From: Flavobacteriales bacterium
GTDB taxonomy: Bacteria > Bacteroidota > Bacteroidia > Flavobacteriales_G > Salibacteraceae
Length of the DNA stretch: 50,838 nucleotides
Reading direction: 5' to 3'
NCBI GenBank assembly: GCA_003499525.1
Contig: DNTB01000052.1
Coordinates: 1-50,838, forward strand
Shown here: positions 32,846 to 42,194 of the stretch, piece by piece
How the letters are laid out: every line of letters begins with the position of its first letter
Numbering within the stretch: position 1 is the stretch's first letter
Translations under genes and position numbers: made by a program
Notes under the pieces: model-generated
Seen by the model: only the letters and a program-made list of their open reading frames with translations
Databases searched by the model: none
What the model was told of the DNA's origin: nothing

Positions 32846-34570
32846 TTATGCAATATAATCTTCAATAACCTGACGGTAAGTACCGAGGTCTCTTATTTCT
32901 GATTCTTTAATGTAACTGAGTTTTTCGTCATTTTCAGCATATCCGATTTTTATGAAAAGCTCAGCCAGATATTTAAAACTTTTGTCTCGTTGTGCATCAA
33001 GCATAAGTAGATGTCCCATTATTATGTTGCCCGCCATTTCCACGAGTCTTCTGGCATGGAAATCTACGAATTCCTGATCTTCATTTTCGGTAACTAAGGC
33101 AATCGCTTCTTCATAGGTTGCGGTCATTCTGGCCAACTTCTTTTTCAAATGATCAAGTTCTGGATTGACTTGCATTTCTTCATACTCGCGAATTCGGCTG
33201 AGATAAGATCCTGTTGTTACCCCTTTGATAGCCGCTACAACTTGCAATTGAGATGTTCCCTCATAAATACTGGTAATACGGGCATCGCGATAAATGCGCT
33301 CAATTGGGAAGTCTTTCATAAACCCTGCTCCGCCATGAACTTGAAGCGCATCATAAGCAATGTTGTTGCAGGTTTCAGAGGCAGTAAGTTTTAGTAACGG
33401 AGTGAAGACATCGGCATAGCGCTGGTGCTTCTTTTGATCCATGCGCTCTTCCTTTTCAAGTTTTCGGTCCTCCGCTACCTCCAGGTAAGCTTTGTAGGTA
33501 TCCACCAATCGGGCCGTTTCATAAAGTAGCGATCGTTGTGCAGCAATTCTCACGCGCATGTTGGTCAACATCTCGTAAACAGCAGGAAACTGGATGATCG
33601 CTTTTCCAAACTGTGCACGTTCATGAGCATATTTTACAGCTTCGCGATAAGCTGCTTCAGCTATTCCTATCGCCTGCCCCCCTACTCCAAGGCGGGCAGA
33701 ATTCATCAATGACATCACATACTTGATCAAACCCATTCTGCGGTTTCCGATCAAATAAGCCGGTGCATCATTAAAAACAAGCTCACAGGTTGGTGAACCT
33801 TTAATGCCAAGTTTGCTCTCAATTCTTCGAATGGTTACGGCATGCTCGTTTCTGTCATATAAAAACAATGAGAGCCCTCGTGCGTCTTCTGATCCTTCTT
33901 CAGATCGGGCAAGGACGAGGGAAACATCGGCATCACCGTTGGTGATAAAGCGTTTTACACCATTCAAGAACCACTGATCTTTATCGGCATTGTAATAGGC
34001 TCGCAGAGCAACTGACTGCAGGTCTGAACCGGCATCCGGTTCTGTAAGATCCATCGCAGCTGTAGCTCCTTTATTGAACAGGGGCAAATATTTATCCTTC
34101 AATTCCTGCGTGGCAAACTCATGGATGGTTTCTGCACAATCCTGAAGTCCCCAAATATTGGCAAAACCGGCATCCGCTCGTGATATCATTTCGCCAGCAA
34201 TGATATATGGAGTAATAGGGAAATTCAACCCGCCATACTTCCGTGGAAGGGTCATACCAATAAGACCGGCCTGAACTAGTTTAGCATAGTTCTCTTCCGT
34301 ACCCTTTGCGTATAGCACTTCGTTCTCTTCAAGATGTGGACCTTCCTGGTCTACGGATTCGGCATTGGGAGCAATCGTCTCTTCACAAATAGAACCTACA
34401 ATCTCCAAAACTTTTTCGTAGCTATCTATCGCATCTTCTATGTTCTGAGGTGCGTAATCAAAGCTCTCTTTTTCAGAAAAATTCCGCTCTTTCAGTTCAA
34501 TGATCTTTTGAACATCAGGGTGATTAAGATAAAAACCAAGGTCGCTATTGTCGTTGTAGAAATTTCCCAT
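32846..34570 (-). CDS. Acyl-CoA dehydrogenase, long Bacteroidota form
   Basis: A 574-residue flavoprotein that introduces a trans-2 double bond into acyl-CoA and passes electrons to electron-transferring flavoprotein. Family segments: 'AAMDLTEPDAGSDLQSVALR', 'FITNGDADVSLVLAR', 'ERAQFGKAIIQFPAVYEML', 'YDALQVHGGAGFMKDFPIER' and 'IYRDARITSIYEGTSQLQVV' with the catalytic Glu in 'YEGTS'. The ~120-residue C-terminal helical extension (after about 450) is characteristic of this longer subgroup. Its ATG overlaps the etfA stop by one base, so its redox partner is encoded immediately upstream. Chain-length preference is unknown. Confidence 0.94.
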   Translation of the reverse strand: MGNFYNDNSDLGFYLNHPDVQKIIELKERNFSEKESFDYAPQNIEDAIDSYEKVLEIVGSICEETIAPNAESVDQEGPHLEENEVLYAKGTEENYAKLVQAGLIGMTLPRKYGGLNFPITPYIIAGEMISRADAGFANIWGLQDCAETIHEFATQELKDKYLPLFNKGATAAMDLTEPDAGSDLQSVALRAYYNADKDQWFLNGVKRFITNGDADVSLVLARSEEGSEDARGLSLFLYDRNEHAVTIRRIESKLGIKGSPTCELVFNDAPAYLIGNRRMGLIKYVMSLMNSARLGVGGQAIGIAEAAYREAVKYAHERAQFGKAIIQFPAVYEMLTNMRVRIAAQRSLLYETARLVDTYKAYLEVAEDRKLEKEERMDQKKHQRYADVFTPLLKLTASETCNNIAYDALQVHGGAGFMKDFPIERIYRDARITSIYEGTSQLQVVAAIKGVTTGSYLSRIREYEEMQVNPELDHLKKKLARMTATYEEAIALVTENEDQEFVDFHARRLVEMAGNIIMGHLLMLDAQRDKSFKYLAELFIKIGYAENDEKLSYIKESEIRDLGTYRQVIEDYIA

Positions 34571-35589
34571 TATGCGATGTTTTCTTTGTACGATTTGATC
34601 ATTTGCGGAACGACTTTATTGAGATCGCCAATAATGACGTAGTCAGCTATTTTATTAATCGGAGCTTCAGCATCGTTGTTTATGGAAATGATCATGGCCG
34701 AATTTTCCATTCCGGCTCGATGCTGAATCTGCCCGGAAATTCCACATGCGATATACAGTTTTGGTCGAACGGTAATCCCCGTTTGACCAATTTGTCTTTC
34801 ACGGCCAATAAAGCCAGCATCAACGGCAGCACGTGACCCTCCAACATCTCCTCCGAGTGTATCAGCTAGTTCGAATAGTATCTCAAAATTCTCTTTGGAA
34901 CCTACGCCGTATCCCCCTGCGACAATGATACTTGAGTTCTTGATATTGAGTTTGTTTTCTTCAATATGGCGCTCAATTACTTTGACGACGAGGTCAGATT
35001 GGTCGAGGAATTCTTCTGGATTGTATGTTTTAACCTTACCCTTTCGTGGGTTAGCTACTTTCTCCTTTTTCATTACTCCTTCGCGCACGGTAGCTAATTG
35101 AGGCAATGTATCGGGTGTAACAATGGTGGCAATAATGTTCCCCCCAAAAGCAGGTCTTCTTTGTAGCAATAAATCTTGATAGGTCTGCTTTGTTTTTCTG
35201 TCAAGGTAATCTCCAATGACAAGTTCAGTACAATCTGCTGTTAAACCACATTTTAGTTTTGAAGCAATACGTGGTGCCAGATCTCGTCCCACTGATGTAG
35301 CGCCAAATAGGCCAATTCTTGGCTTTTCCTTTTCAAAAATGGTCGCTACCAAAGAAGCATGAGGCATGGTCAGATAAGGATTCAGGCATTTATCATCCGC
35401 TTTATGAACGATTTCAACTCCATATTCAAAGAGTTCTTTTTCTACGCCATTTAGTTTGTGCCCAAGACAAATTACTTCGAGCTTGACGTCAATCTCATTG
35501 GCCAAAGCTCTCCCCCTGGATATTATTTCAAGACTTACATCAGCAATTCGCTGATCTTCCATCTCACAATAAACAAATACGTTATTCAT
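34570..35589 (-). CDS. etfA: Electron transfer flavoprotein alpha subunit
   Basis: A 339-residue EtfA, the FAD-carrying half of the electron-transfer flavoprotein heterodimer. The FAD domain motifs 'ADTLGGDVGGSRAAVDAGFI', 'RQIGQTGITVRPKLYIACGI' and 'SGQIQHRAGMENSAMIISIN' are canonical, as is the C-terminal 'APINKIADYVIIGDLNKVVP'. It starts 12 bases after etfB and its stop overlaps the next ATG by one base (TAATG), giving an etfB-etfA-acyl-CoA dehydrogenase operon for fatty-acid or branched-chain acyl-CoA oxidation. Confidence 0.96.
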   Translation of the reverse strand: MNNVFVYCEMEDQRIADVSLEIISRGRALANEIDVKLEVICLGHKLNGVEKELFEYGVEIVHKADDKCLNPYLTMPHASLVATIFEKEKPRIGLFGATSVGRDLAPRIASKLKCGLTADCTELVIGDYLDRKTKQTYQDLLLQRRPAFGGNIIATIVTPDTLPQLATVREGVMKKEKVANPRKGKVKTYNPEEFLDQSDLVVKVIERHIEENKLNIKNSSIIVAGGYGVGSKENFEILFELADTLGGDVGGSRAAVDAGFIGRERQIGQTGITVRPKLYIACGISGQIQHRAGMENSAMIISINNDAEAPINKIADYVIIGDLNKVVPQMIKSYKENIA

Positions 35590-35601
35590 AGCTGTGTATA
35601 A

Positions 35602-36477
35602 TTAACCCACGTTGTGGTGCGCTATTAATTCTTTCATGAGTCCATCAATACCTTCTTTATCAGGTTTGACCTGAATAGACTCTTTTACGGTAAAGACAAT
35701 ATTTTCAACACGCTGCACCTTAGTCGGGGATCCTTTCAACCCGAGCCAGGTGAGATCGGCGTTCAGGTCGTCAACATTCCATTCTGTAATGTCCAGATAA
35801 TCATGCAGATCATGAAGTCGCAGATAGTCTTCGGCTTCACGCACCAATTCAGCTGGTGTACAAGCGTGCTTGAACTTCATTAACAGCTTCGCATTTCTGC
35901 TTCTGCATTCAGGTGCCGACCCATGAACGGTTAGTAATAATGGATACGGAGCTACAAGTGTTTCTACTCCATTTTCAAGCCTTCGCTTTACGGTGATTTT
36001 TTTCTTGTTTACTTCTAATATCTCTTCCACATAAGTCACTTGAGGGATTCCTAGTTTCTCTGCAACCTGTGGTCCAACTTGTGCCGTATCGCCATCAATG
36101 GCCTGCCTTCCGCAAACAATCAGGTCGAATTTACCGATTTTCTTTGCCGCCAAAGACAGAGCATACGAGGTGGCAAGGGTATCTGAACCTGCAAATCGCC
36201 TGTCGGTAATTAGCACACCATCGTCAGCACCCCGATAAAGTGCTTCGCGAATTATATTGGCCGCTCTCACCGGGCCCATGGTAATTGTTGTTACTGTGGT
36301 TTCAGGAATCTGATCTTTAATGCGCAATGCTTGTTCAAGTGCCTGTAAATCTTCAGGGTTAAAGATGGCAGGTAAAGCTGACCGGTTAACAGTACCGTCA
36401 GCCTTCATAGCATCTTTACCTACATTGCGGGTATCTGGAACCTGTTTGGCAAGAACAATAATTTTCAATCCTTTCAT
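35602..36477 (-). CDS. etfB: Electron transfer flavoprotein beta subunit
   Basis: Start set at the ATG at 36477 ('MKGLKIIVLAKQVPDTRNVG'), since the residues encoded upstream by a longer frame do not resemble EtfB. The ~291-residue subunit binds AMP and pairs with EtfA. It contains 'LPAIFNPEDLQALEQALRIK', 'TVTTITMGPVRAANIIREAL', 'YRGADDGVLITDRRFAGSDT' and 'GRQAIDGDTAQVGPQVAEKL', all typical. It leads the etf/acyl-CoA dehydrogenase operon. A TACTTTC stretch at about 36497-36503 on the minus strand could be a -7 promoter element, weak. Confidence 0.95.
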   Translation of the reverse strand: MKGLKIIVLAKQVPDTRNVGKDAMKADGTVNRSALPAIFNPEDLQALEQALRIKDQIPETTVTTITMGPVRAANIIREALYRGADDGVLITDRRFAGSDTLATSYALSLAAKKIGKFDLIVCGRQAIDGDTAQVGPQVAEKLGIPQVTYVEEILEVNKKKITVKRRLENGVETLVAPYPLLLTVHGSAPECRSRNAKLLMKFKHACTPAELVREAEDYLRLHDLHDYLDITEWNVDDLNADLTWLGLKGSPTKVQRVENIVFTVKESIQVKPDKEGIDGLMKELIAHHNVG

Positions 36478-36679
36478 ATGTACTACCTCATTGTAGAGGG
36501 CAATGAAAGTATAGAGGATCAACGCAATAAATCTTGATGAATGTCAGCGAACAAAATGAAATTGATTAGTCGTACATATGTTGGGCATCGGGTCACAAAA
36601 TCCTGTTAAGCGCCTCGCGAATTGGAATCGTTGCTTTCCTGCGCCGGTATTTCTTTAAGGTGATACATTCTATACTCTT

Positions 36680-38512
36680 TCATTGTCCACCTCTTTTCTT
36701 CAGTAGTTCTTCAGCATCCTTATTGCCAAGTTTTGCTGCTTTTTTCAATTCTTTGAGTGCCATTGCATCTTTCCCCTGCTTTTGGTAAATGCGCCCTAAA
36801 TTGTAATAAGCATCACCATTACTCGCGTTCAGTTTGATAGATTTTTTTGTGTAGCGAATGGCAGATGACAGATCTTCTCTTAAGTAGGCATTCCAACCAA
36901 GCCACTCATAGACGACAAAATTATTGTCATCCATGCCTTGTGCTTGCAGGTGATAGATATGCGCCTCTTCGTGTTGACCCAGTTCATCAAGCACAATCCC
37001 CAGAAAGATAACAGTATCGGTGTATTTAGGCTGCAACGCATAGGCCTTTTCGAAGGACTCCAGGGCTTTTTCATACATTTTTAGGAAGTACAGTGCCCGG
37101 CCGTGTGTGTAGTAAATCATAAATTCCCGGGCTTCTTTATGGGCATCCGGGTGCTCATTGTAGGCTTCAATGGCGGCTTCAGCGTAATCCACTGCATCTT
37201 CATATTTCGTTAATTCCATGGCACAGAGCGCAGCATTGTAGTAGGTCAAAGTATCTAATGCAGCCACCTCCTCCGCCTCGCTGTTCAATTCCATTGCTTT
37301 TTCATAAGCGATTTCTGCATTTTCATAGTCGCCCAGCATATAATAAGAAATACCCATATTATTATACACCTTGTAGTTGTCCGGATTTATTTCCAGGGCA
37401 CGTTGGTAGTGCTTAATGGCCTGTTGTTGATCTCCTTCTCTCCGGTAATGATTGCCAATATTCTCTTCGGCAATATCACTCTCGGGATTGAGCTCCAGTG
37501 CTTTTTGATAATAACCAAAGGCGTCTTCATCTTTAAATAGAAAAGACGAGCAGGCACCCATATTGACATAAATACGGTCATTCAATGGGTTTAATTCCAA
37601 CGCTTCCTTGTACAAGACCATAGCCTCTGTATAGTATTCGTGAGGATATGATGAAATTTGATAAGCATAGTTAAAGAGTGCATTGGCGTATTGCAGATCT
37701 GCCGCTTTTCTGAATACATTATCGAATTCTGATTGTTGCCCCTTTCTTAAATAATACTTAGCGTGTTCGTAGTAGTTATGTACATTTTCAGGCTCCAATC
37801 TGTAGAGCTTATCATACAAAGCATCAATTTCAGTATCTGGGGCTTCCGTTTCAATTTTGAGCTGGATCAGGTTTTTGATGGGAAGCACTTTACGCGGATT
37901 TTTATCCAGAAGTGATTCCGTGTATGCAATCTTAACGGAGCTATCATCAACGAAGTAATATAGATATATGTTTAGGAGCTCTTGATCGCATTGGTTTTTT
38001 TCGAGTAGTTCTGCTATAAGCTTGTCGGCTCTTTGTTTTTCATTCGCCCGGTGGTACAGACGAAGCATCCGTTTGTAGAAATCTATATTTGCTGCGCGAT
38101 GTGACAGCGCTTTCTCAAGCATTGTAAGTACCTTACCATCTTTATCATCCCATTTTTGTTGGTACAATTCATAAAGATGGCCCAGCTCCTTGAAGTATGC
38201 AAAGCCATCAGGATGTTCTTCCAGAAGGTCGAAAAAAAATCTTTCAGCGTGTTTGAATTCATGTATTCTACATAAAAAGACCGCATATCGAAAGCGGATC
38301 AATGGGTCATTTGCATCGAGTCCCAATGCCATTTGGTAATAGGACTGAGCCTGCTCATACATCTTGTTTTCCTGATAGCACAGTGCCAGCCTTTGCAGCG
38401 GATAAATACTTTTCTTGAGTTGGTAAGCCTTTTTATAGGCTTCGACAGCTCTAAGGTAGTGATCAACTCCAAAAGCACTGTCTGCCTCCCTAATTTGTTC
38501 TATGTACGTCAT
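36680..38512 (-). CDS. Large tetratricopeptide-repeat protein
   Basis: A 610-residue protein built of about fifteen TPR units across its whole length (for example 'AVEAYKKAYQLKKSIYPLQR', 'AIKHYQRALEINPDNYKVYN', 'ALESFEKAYALQPKYTDTVI', 'AIRYTKKSIKLNASNGDAYY'). There is no signal peptide or transmembrane segment, so it is cytoplasmic and probably a scaffold. It shows no enzymatic domain. It lies 200 bases upstream of etfB on the same strand but is likely a separate unit. An IS3 transposase relic lies just upstream. Function cannot be given. Confidence 0.9.
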   Translation of the reverse strand: MTYIEQIREADSAFGVDHYLRAVEAYKKAYQLKKSIYPLQRLALCYQENKMYEQAQSYYQMALGLDANDPLIRFRYAVFLCRIHEFKHAERFFFDLLEEHPDGFAYFKELGHLYELYQQKWDDKDGKVLTMLEKALSHRAANIDFYKRMLRLYHRANEKQRADKLIAELLEKNQCDQELLNIYLYYFVDDSSVKIAYTESLLDKNPRKVLPIKNLIQLKIETEAPDTEIDALYDKLYRLEPENVHNYYEHAKYYLRKGQQSEFDNVFRKAADLQYANALFNYAYQISSYPHEYYTEAMVLYKEALELNPLNDRIYVNMGACSSFLFKDEDAFGYYQKALELNPESDIAEENIGNHYRREGDQQQAIKHYQRALEINPDNYKVYNNMGISYYMLGDYENAEIAYEKAMELNSEAEEVAALDTLTYYNAALCAMELTKYEDAVDYAEAAIEAYNEHPDAHKEAREFMIYYTHGRALYFLKMYEKALESFEKAYALQPKYTDTVIFLGIVLDELGQHEEAHIYHLQAQGMDDNNFVVYEWLGWNAYLREDLSSAIRYTKKSIKLNASNGDAYYNLGRIYQKQGKDAMALKELKKAAKLGNKDAEELLKKRGGQ

Positions 38513-38670
38513 AATGCCTGCTTGATGCTAATAATTTCTACGGAAACTTATCCATTAAAATATGGGCTGCGATGTACTTGCAGCCCACCCGCAAAATGTA
38601 ACCTCTCCTTTCTGAGGAATGCATAAAAATAGAGTTTTTCCTTACTTTTTAAGTTTATTTATAGTACTAT

Positions 38671-39131
38671 CCCGAGAGCATATTCAGCATGGTAAGCACT
38701 CCTGCTGTTGGATACTCCAATATGTAAGCATCCATTAATCGCATGATCGCCAAATTTGACTCAGATTCGTCTTTTAGAACAGAGTAAAAACTCCCCTTGG
38801 AAGACTCAACTAGCGGCAACTGAGCATTTAATGATTAACAGGAAGTTTTGTTAACAAGCCTTCGTTTCATATCGGATGCCCCAACTTGTTTAAGCTTTTA
38901 TTTGGGAAATCTCGCCCGATTTCTATTCGACCATTCCTATTGTACAGCTTTTCTATATCATCTTGAGAAACAGTATTTTACCTTTTCTATTGAACCTTAG
39001 AATGTTGTCCTACTGCGCTCCAAAACCTCTTGCTTTCAAGAGCTAATTTGGTTGGGATGAAGCTTAAGTCATTTGGCCAATTCCGCTAAAGAATAACGCT
39101 CTATAAGCGCCTCAATCGCGACTTTAGCCAT
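38671..39131 (-). pseudogene. Degraded IS3-family transposase (OrfA plus start of OrfB)
   Basis: The minus strand from 39131 translates 'MAKVAIEALIERYSLAELAK' stop, then 'LKLHPNQISS' stop 'KQEVLERS', the pattern of the IS3 OrfA helix-turn-helix ('aKvALEAi-e-tlaELAqkhgvHPNQI-xWK'). Farther on, in other frames, come 'DDIEKLYNRNGRIEIGRDFP' (OrfA C-terminus) and 'LVESSKGSFYSVLKDESESN' plus 'LAIMRLMDAYILEYPTAGV' (OrfB start, like 'SRSSYYyqpkgEse-NlaLMrlIDe'). Several in-frame stops and frame changes show it is long dead, and the rest of OrfB is missing. It accounts for most of the otherwise empty space between the TPR and MBL genes. Confidence 0.75.
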
Positions 39132-39188
39132 GAGCTTGAATAAAAAAATCGATACCTTCTAAGAGCTTCGGCAACAGATCATTTACTT

Positions 39189-39983
39189 CTAGTATTGCCA
39201 GTTAGATTCGTTCAATTTAAATTTCATTTTACTTCCAACTTCAACCATATTAATCCGCTGGTCATTTATTTCCGCAATCCGTTCGGCGGGTTCCTTATAG
39301 TGCTCAAATGTGCCATAGTGTACAGGTATAACGACTTCAGGATCAAGTTCATCCATCATTTTCTTTAGCATCTTTGAATTTAAAGTTAAGGTCATGATCC
39401 AACTCCCTTGTTTCGCTGCACCCATATTCGGGATCAGCAAGTCAATCTCTTTGTTTTCTAAAGAGTTTATTATCTTCTTCTTATAAACTGTATCACCAGT
39501 AATGTAAATCTTTACTTTTTCTTTTCCTTTTGTAATGGTTACATAATACCCGTTTCCCTTTCCGGCCAGCAGCGCAGTTAATGGACTTACTCCGTGAATT
39601 GCAGGAATGGCTTCAATTTCTATTCTATAACCTTTTAGGTCGATCTCCACGGCTTGGTTCCAACTCAAAACGGTTACATCCGTCGCTGAAGATTCTCGTA
39701 CTAAATCTGCAGAGTTTTTATTGCAGATAACCTTTGATGAACTTGAAATTTTTGAAAGTCCAATGCTATCAAGGTGATCTTCGTGGTTATGGGTAATTAA
39801 CCATAAGTCAATATTTTCAAAATCTCCTTCCGAATAAACGGGCTGTTCTATTCTTTCGGATTTGAACCAAAAATAATCTTGAACGGTTCCTTTTTGACAT
39901 AATACAGGATCAACGGCAATATTTAAATTCCCTATTGACAAAATAAAAGTTGCTCCACCTATCCAGTTAATTATCATTTCCAT
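39189..39983 (-). CDS. MBL-fold metal-dependent hydrolase (UlaG-like)
   Basis: A 264-residue metallo-beta-lactamase-fold protein of the short, UlaG/YtnP-like type. The metal-binding motif is 'THNHEDHLDSIG' (His65, His67, Asp69, His70), with 'GDTVYKKKIINSL' giving the bridging Asp and 'VIPVHYGTFEHYKEPAERI' the last His. It starts 'MEMIINWIGGATFILSIGNL', a typical form without signal peptide, so it is cytoplasmic. The substrate is unknown. It follows the amidase gene by 9 bases on the same strand, suggesting one operon, though no pathway follows from that. Confidence 0.9.
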   Translation of the reverse strand: MEMIINWIGGATFILSIGNLNIAVDPVLCQKGTVQDYFWFKSERIEQPVYSEGDFENIDLWLITHNHEDHLDSIGLSKISSSSKVICNKNSADLVRESSATDVTVLSWNQAVEIDLKGYRIEIEAIPAIHGVSPLTALLAGKGNGYYVTITKGKEKVKIYITGDTVYKKKIINSLENKEIDLLIPNMGAAKQGSWIMTLTLNSKMLKKMMDELDPEVVIPVHYGTFEHYKEPAERIAEINDQRINMVEVGSKMKFKLNESNWQY

Positions 39984-39992
39984 GTTCTCAAT

Positions 39993-41516
39993 CTATTTTT
40001 GTAAACGAAAGGCGAATTTATCTTTATAATCGTCAATTGTTTTTCCAATTATTAAAAGTTTGAAATCTTCATATCTTTTACCAACCACCTGTATATTTAT
40101 GGGCAATGAATCTTTTGATAATGCAATGGGCATGCACAAAACCGGACTTTCAGTCATTGTAATTGGTGTAGTATATGCCTGTGTTGCCATATAGTAATGG
40201 ATCTCCTGATTATTCACCTTCAAGGGGTTGTTATAAATACTGAAATTGCCGTATGATTTGCTTGGCGCATGATGCTTAAAGGCTTTGACCGCACTAACCG
40301 GGCAAATAAAAACATCATATTCATTTAGGAAATTTTCCATGATGGTGATCATTGAGTCTTGACTATTCAAAGCTGTCATATATTTCTCTACGGATGTAGG
40401 TTTTACAATATTCTGATGCATTGGAACATCTTTCAATACCCCTTTTGTAAAAGGAAATCCCATCCATTTCATAAAATTAGAAGTGTTGTAGCCCCCTTGC
40501 ATTCCCACAAAACTTCCCCATGTTTTCCATGCCTGATAAAAATTTAATTCAGGAACTGTTTTGACAACTTTTGCTCCGGCCTTCTCCAATTTTTCAACAT
40601 AAATTGTAATTGCTTTTTTAATCTCATCATCCACCGGAACACCACCAAATTCATCTGTCCATGCTATTTTCAAATTTTCAATATTAAATGTATCAGTGCA
40701 TTGGTTGAGCGGAACAAGTCTTTGGTCGGTAGTAGTAGTGTTAGCAATAATTTGCATCGCAAGTTCCAAATCATCTATATTTCTGGCCAACGGACCGGCT
40801 ACTGCCAAAGATTTTAATCCGTTGGTTTTCTCTTTCGGGTCGGTTTGGATTCCATGTAACGAAACCACTCCGAAAGTAGGTTTGAATCCATATACACCAC
40901 AATAAGCAGCCGGAAGACGAATAGAACCTGCAAGGTCGTTTCCGAATGACAAGGGGGTCATTCCTGTTGCCAATGCCGTGGCACAACCACCGCTGCTTCC
41001 ACCGCTGGTTCGGGTGGTATCCCAGGGGTTATTTGTTTTTCCAAATATTGGGTTATCCGCTTGCATGTCCATGGCCAGCACCGAGAGATTGGTCTTTCCT
41101 ATGATAATTGCTCCTTCAGAAAGAAGAAGCCCTACAATTTCGGCATTGTAGTCAGGAATAGAATTTCTAAGGGGCAAATAACCAGAAGTAGTCGTGATTC
41201 CTTTGGTTTTGAAGTTGTCTTTAATCGTGATTGGAACTCCATGCAGCCTGCCCCATAATTCGCCTTTTTCAAGCGCTGAATCCGCTTCTTTGGCTCTTTC
41301 AATGGCATTTTCTTTGTTGAGCAGCGCTACGGCATTATATGTGGCGTTCTGCTCTTCGATTTGATTAATATAGGCTGATACTACTTGAACTGAAGTAATT
41401 TTTCTATCTCTAATTGCTGTTGCGAGATGGTTTGCGGATTCGAATACAATTGGGTTTTGTCCCATAGCTATACGGATTAAAAAAGTTAGAAGAATGACTG
41501 AGAAAAATGGTCTCAT
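39993..41516 (-). CDS. Secreted amidase of the amidase-signature family
   Basis: A 507-residue amidase-signature enzyme. The Ser-cisSer-Lys triad is visible: Lys99 in 'PITIKDNFKTKG', the cis-Ser in 'SGGSSGGCATALATGM' (Ser174/175) and the nucleophile Ser198 in 'GNDLAGSIRLPAAYCG'. Residues 1-19 form a signal peptide ending near 'IRIAMGQ', so it is exported, unlike GatA. It hydrolyses a carboxamide of unknown identity. It is coupled to the downstream MBL gene (9-base gap). The signature excludes it from being the tRNA amidotransferase subunit. Confidence 0.92.
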   Translation of the reverse strand: MRPFFSVILLTFLIRIAMGQNPIVFESANHLATAIRDRKITSVQVVSAYINQIEEQNATYNAVALLNKENAIERAKEADSALEKGELWGRLHGVPITIKDNFKTKGITTTSGYLPLRNSIPDYNAEIVGLLLSEGAIIIGKTNLSVLAMDMQADNPIFGKTNNPWDTTRTSGGSSGGCATALATGMTPLSFGNDLAGSIRLPAAYCGVYGFKPTFGVVSLHGIQTDPKEKTNGLKSLAVAGPLARNIDDLELAMQIIANTTTTDQRLVPLNQCTDTFNIENLKIAWTDEFGGVPVDDEIKKAITIYVEKLEKAGAKVVKTVPELNFYQAWKTWGSFVGMQGGYNTSNFMKWMGFPFTKGVLKDVPMHQNIVKPTSVEKYMTALNSQDSMITIMENFLNEYDVFICPVSAVKAFKHHAPSKSYGNFSIYNNPLKVNNQEIHYYMATQAYTTPITMTESPVLCMPIALSKDSLPINIQVVGKRYEDFKLLIIGKTIDDYKDKFAFRLQK

Positions 41517-41579
41517 CAGGATTACAATTAATTATTGTGCAAATCTGACCAACCCATTCTTCAAGTCCATTCAACTAGT

Positions 41580-42152
41580 TTAATAAACCATATTTTTCCG
41601 GATCTGACTTAAATACTGCGGTGTAATGTTGAGGAATGAGGCAATATAATATTGAGGAATTCTTTGAATAATTTCCGGTCGCGTTTGGACGAGCTTTTCG
41701 TATCGTTCGGCAGGAGACAAAAAGATACTATCCCTAAGTTTCGATTCCCAGCTGGTAAAGAGGTACTCGGCTATAAACCGTCCTGCTCTTTCGAAGGCCG
41801 GGTCTGCTTGATACAATCTGTCTAGGGCTTCTTTTGAAATAGTGCGTATTGTAGAGTCTTCTAATGCCCGAAAGCTTTTCTGCGCAGCGGTTTGATTTAT
41901 AAAAGCGGAATAATCGGCCAAAAAACAACCTTCCAAACAAAAGCCCTCAATGATATCATTTCCATCCTTTTGATAGTAAGAATAGAATGCGCCTTGAGAT
42001 ACAAGCCCTATATTTCGACACAGATTCCCTTCGGATAAAAACCATGCTCCCTTCTTGATGGAAAGCGGTTTCATTTCATTTAGAAACTCCTTGATTAAAG
42101 CTGCTGGAAGTTTCAAAATTCTGTTTATCTCATTAGCTATTTGTTCATCCAT
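41580..42152 (-). CDS. Crp/Fnr-type transcription regulator
   Basis: A 190-residue regulator with an N-terminal cyclic-nucleotide-binding-like beta-roll ('LSIKKGAWFLSEGNLCRNIG', 'QGAFYSYYQKDGNDIIEGFC') and a C-terminal winged helix ending in 'YYIASFLNITPQYLSQIRKN', the common Bacteroidota Crp-like ending. The cAMP-contact residues of E. coli Crp are not obvious, so another ligand or none may be bound. It sits next to the amidase on the same strand, and its targets are unknown. Confidence 0.9.
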   Translation of the reverse strand: MDEQIANEINRILKLPAALIKEFLNEMKPLSIKKGAWFLSEGNLCRNIGLVSQGAFYSYYQKDGNDIIEGFCLEGCFLADYSAFINQTAAQKSFRALEDSTIRTISKEALDRLYQADPAFERAGRFIAEYLFTSWESKLRDSIFLSPAERYEKLVQTRPEIIQRIPQYYIASFLNITPQYLSQIRKNMVY

Positions 42153-42194
42153 TTTTCTGTGCTTGCGGGTAAAGTTCTCGTCTAGCTTTTCATC

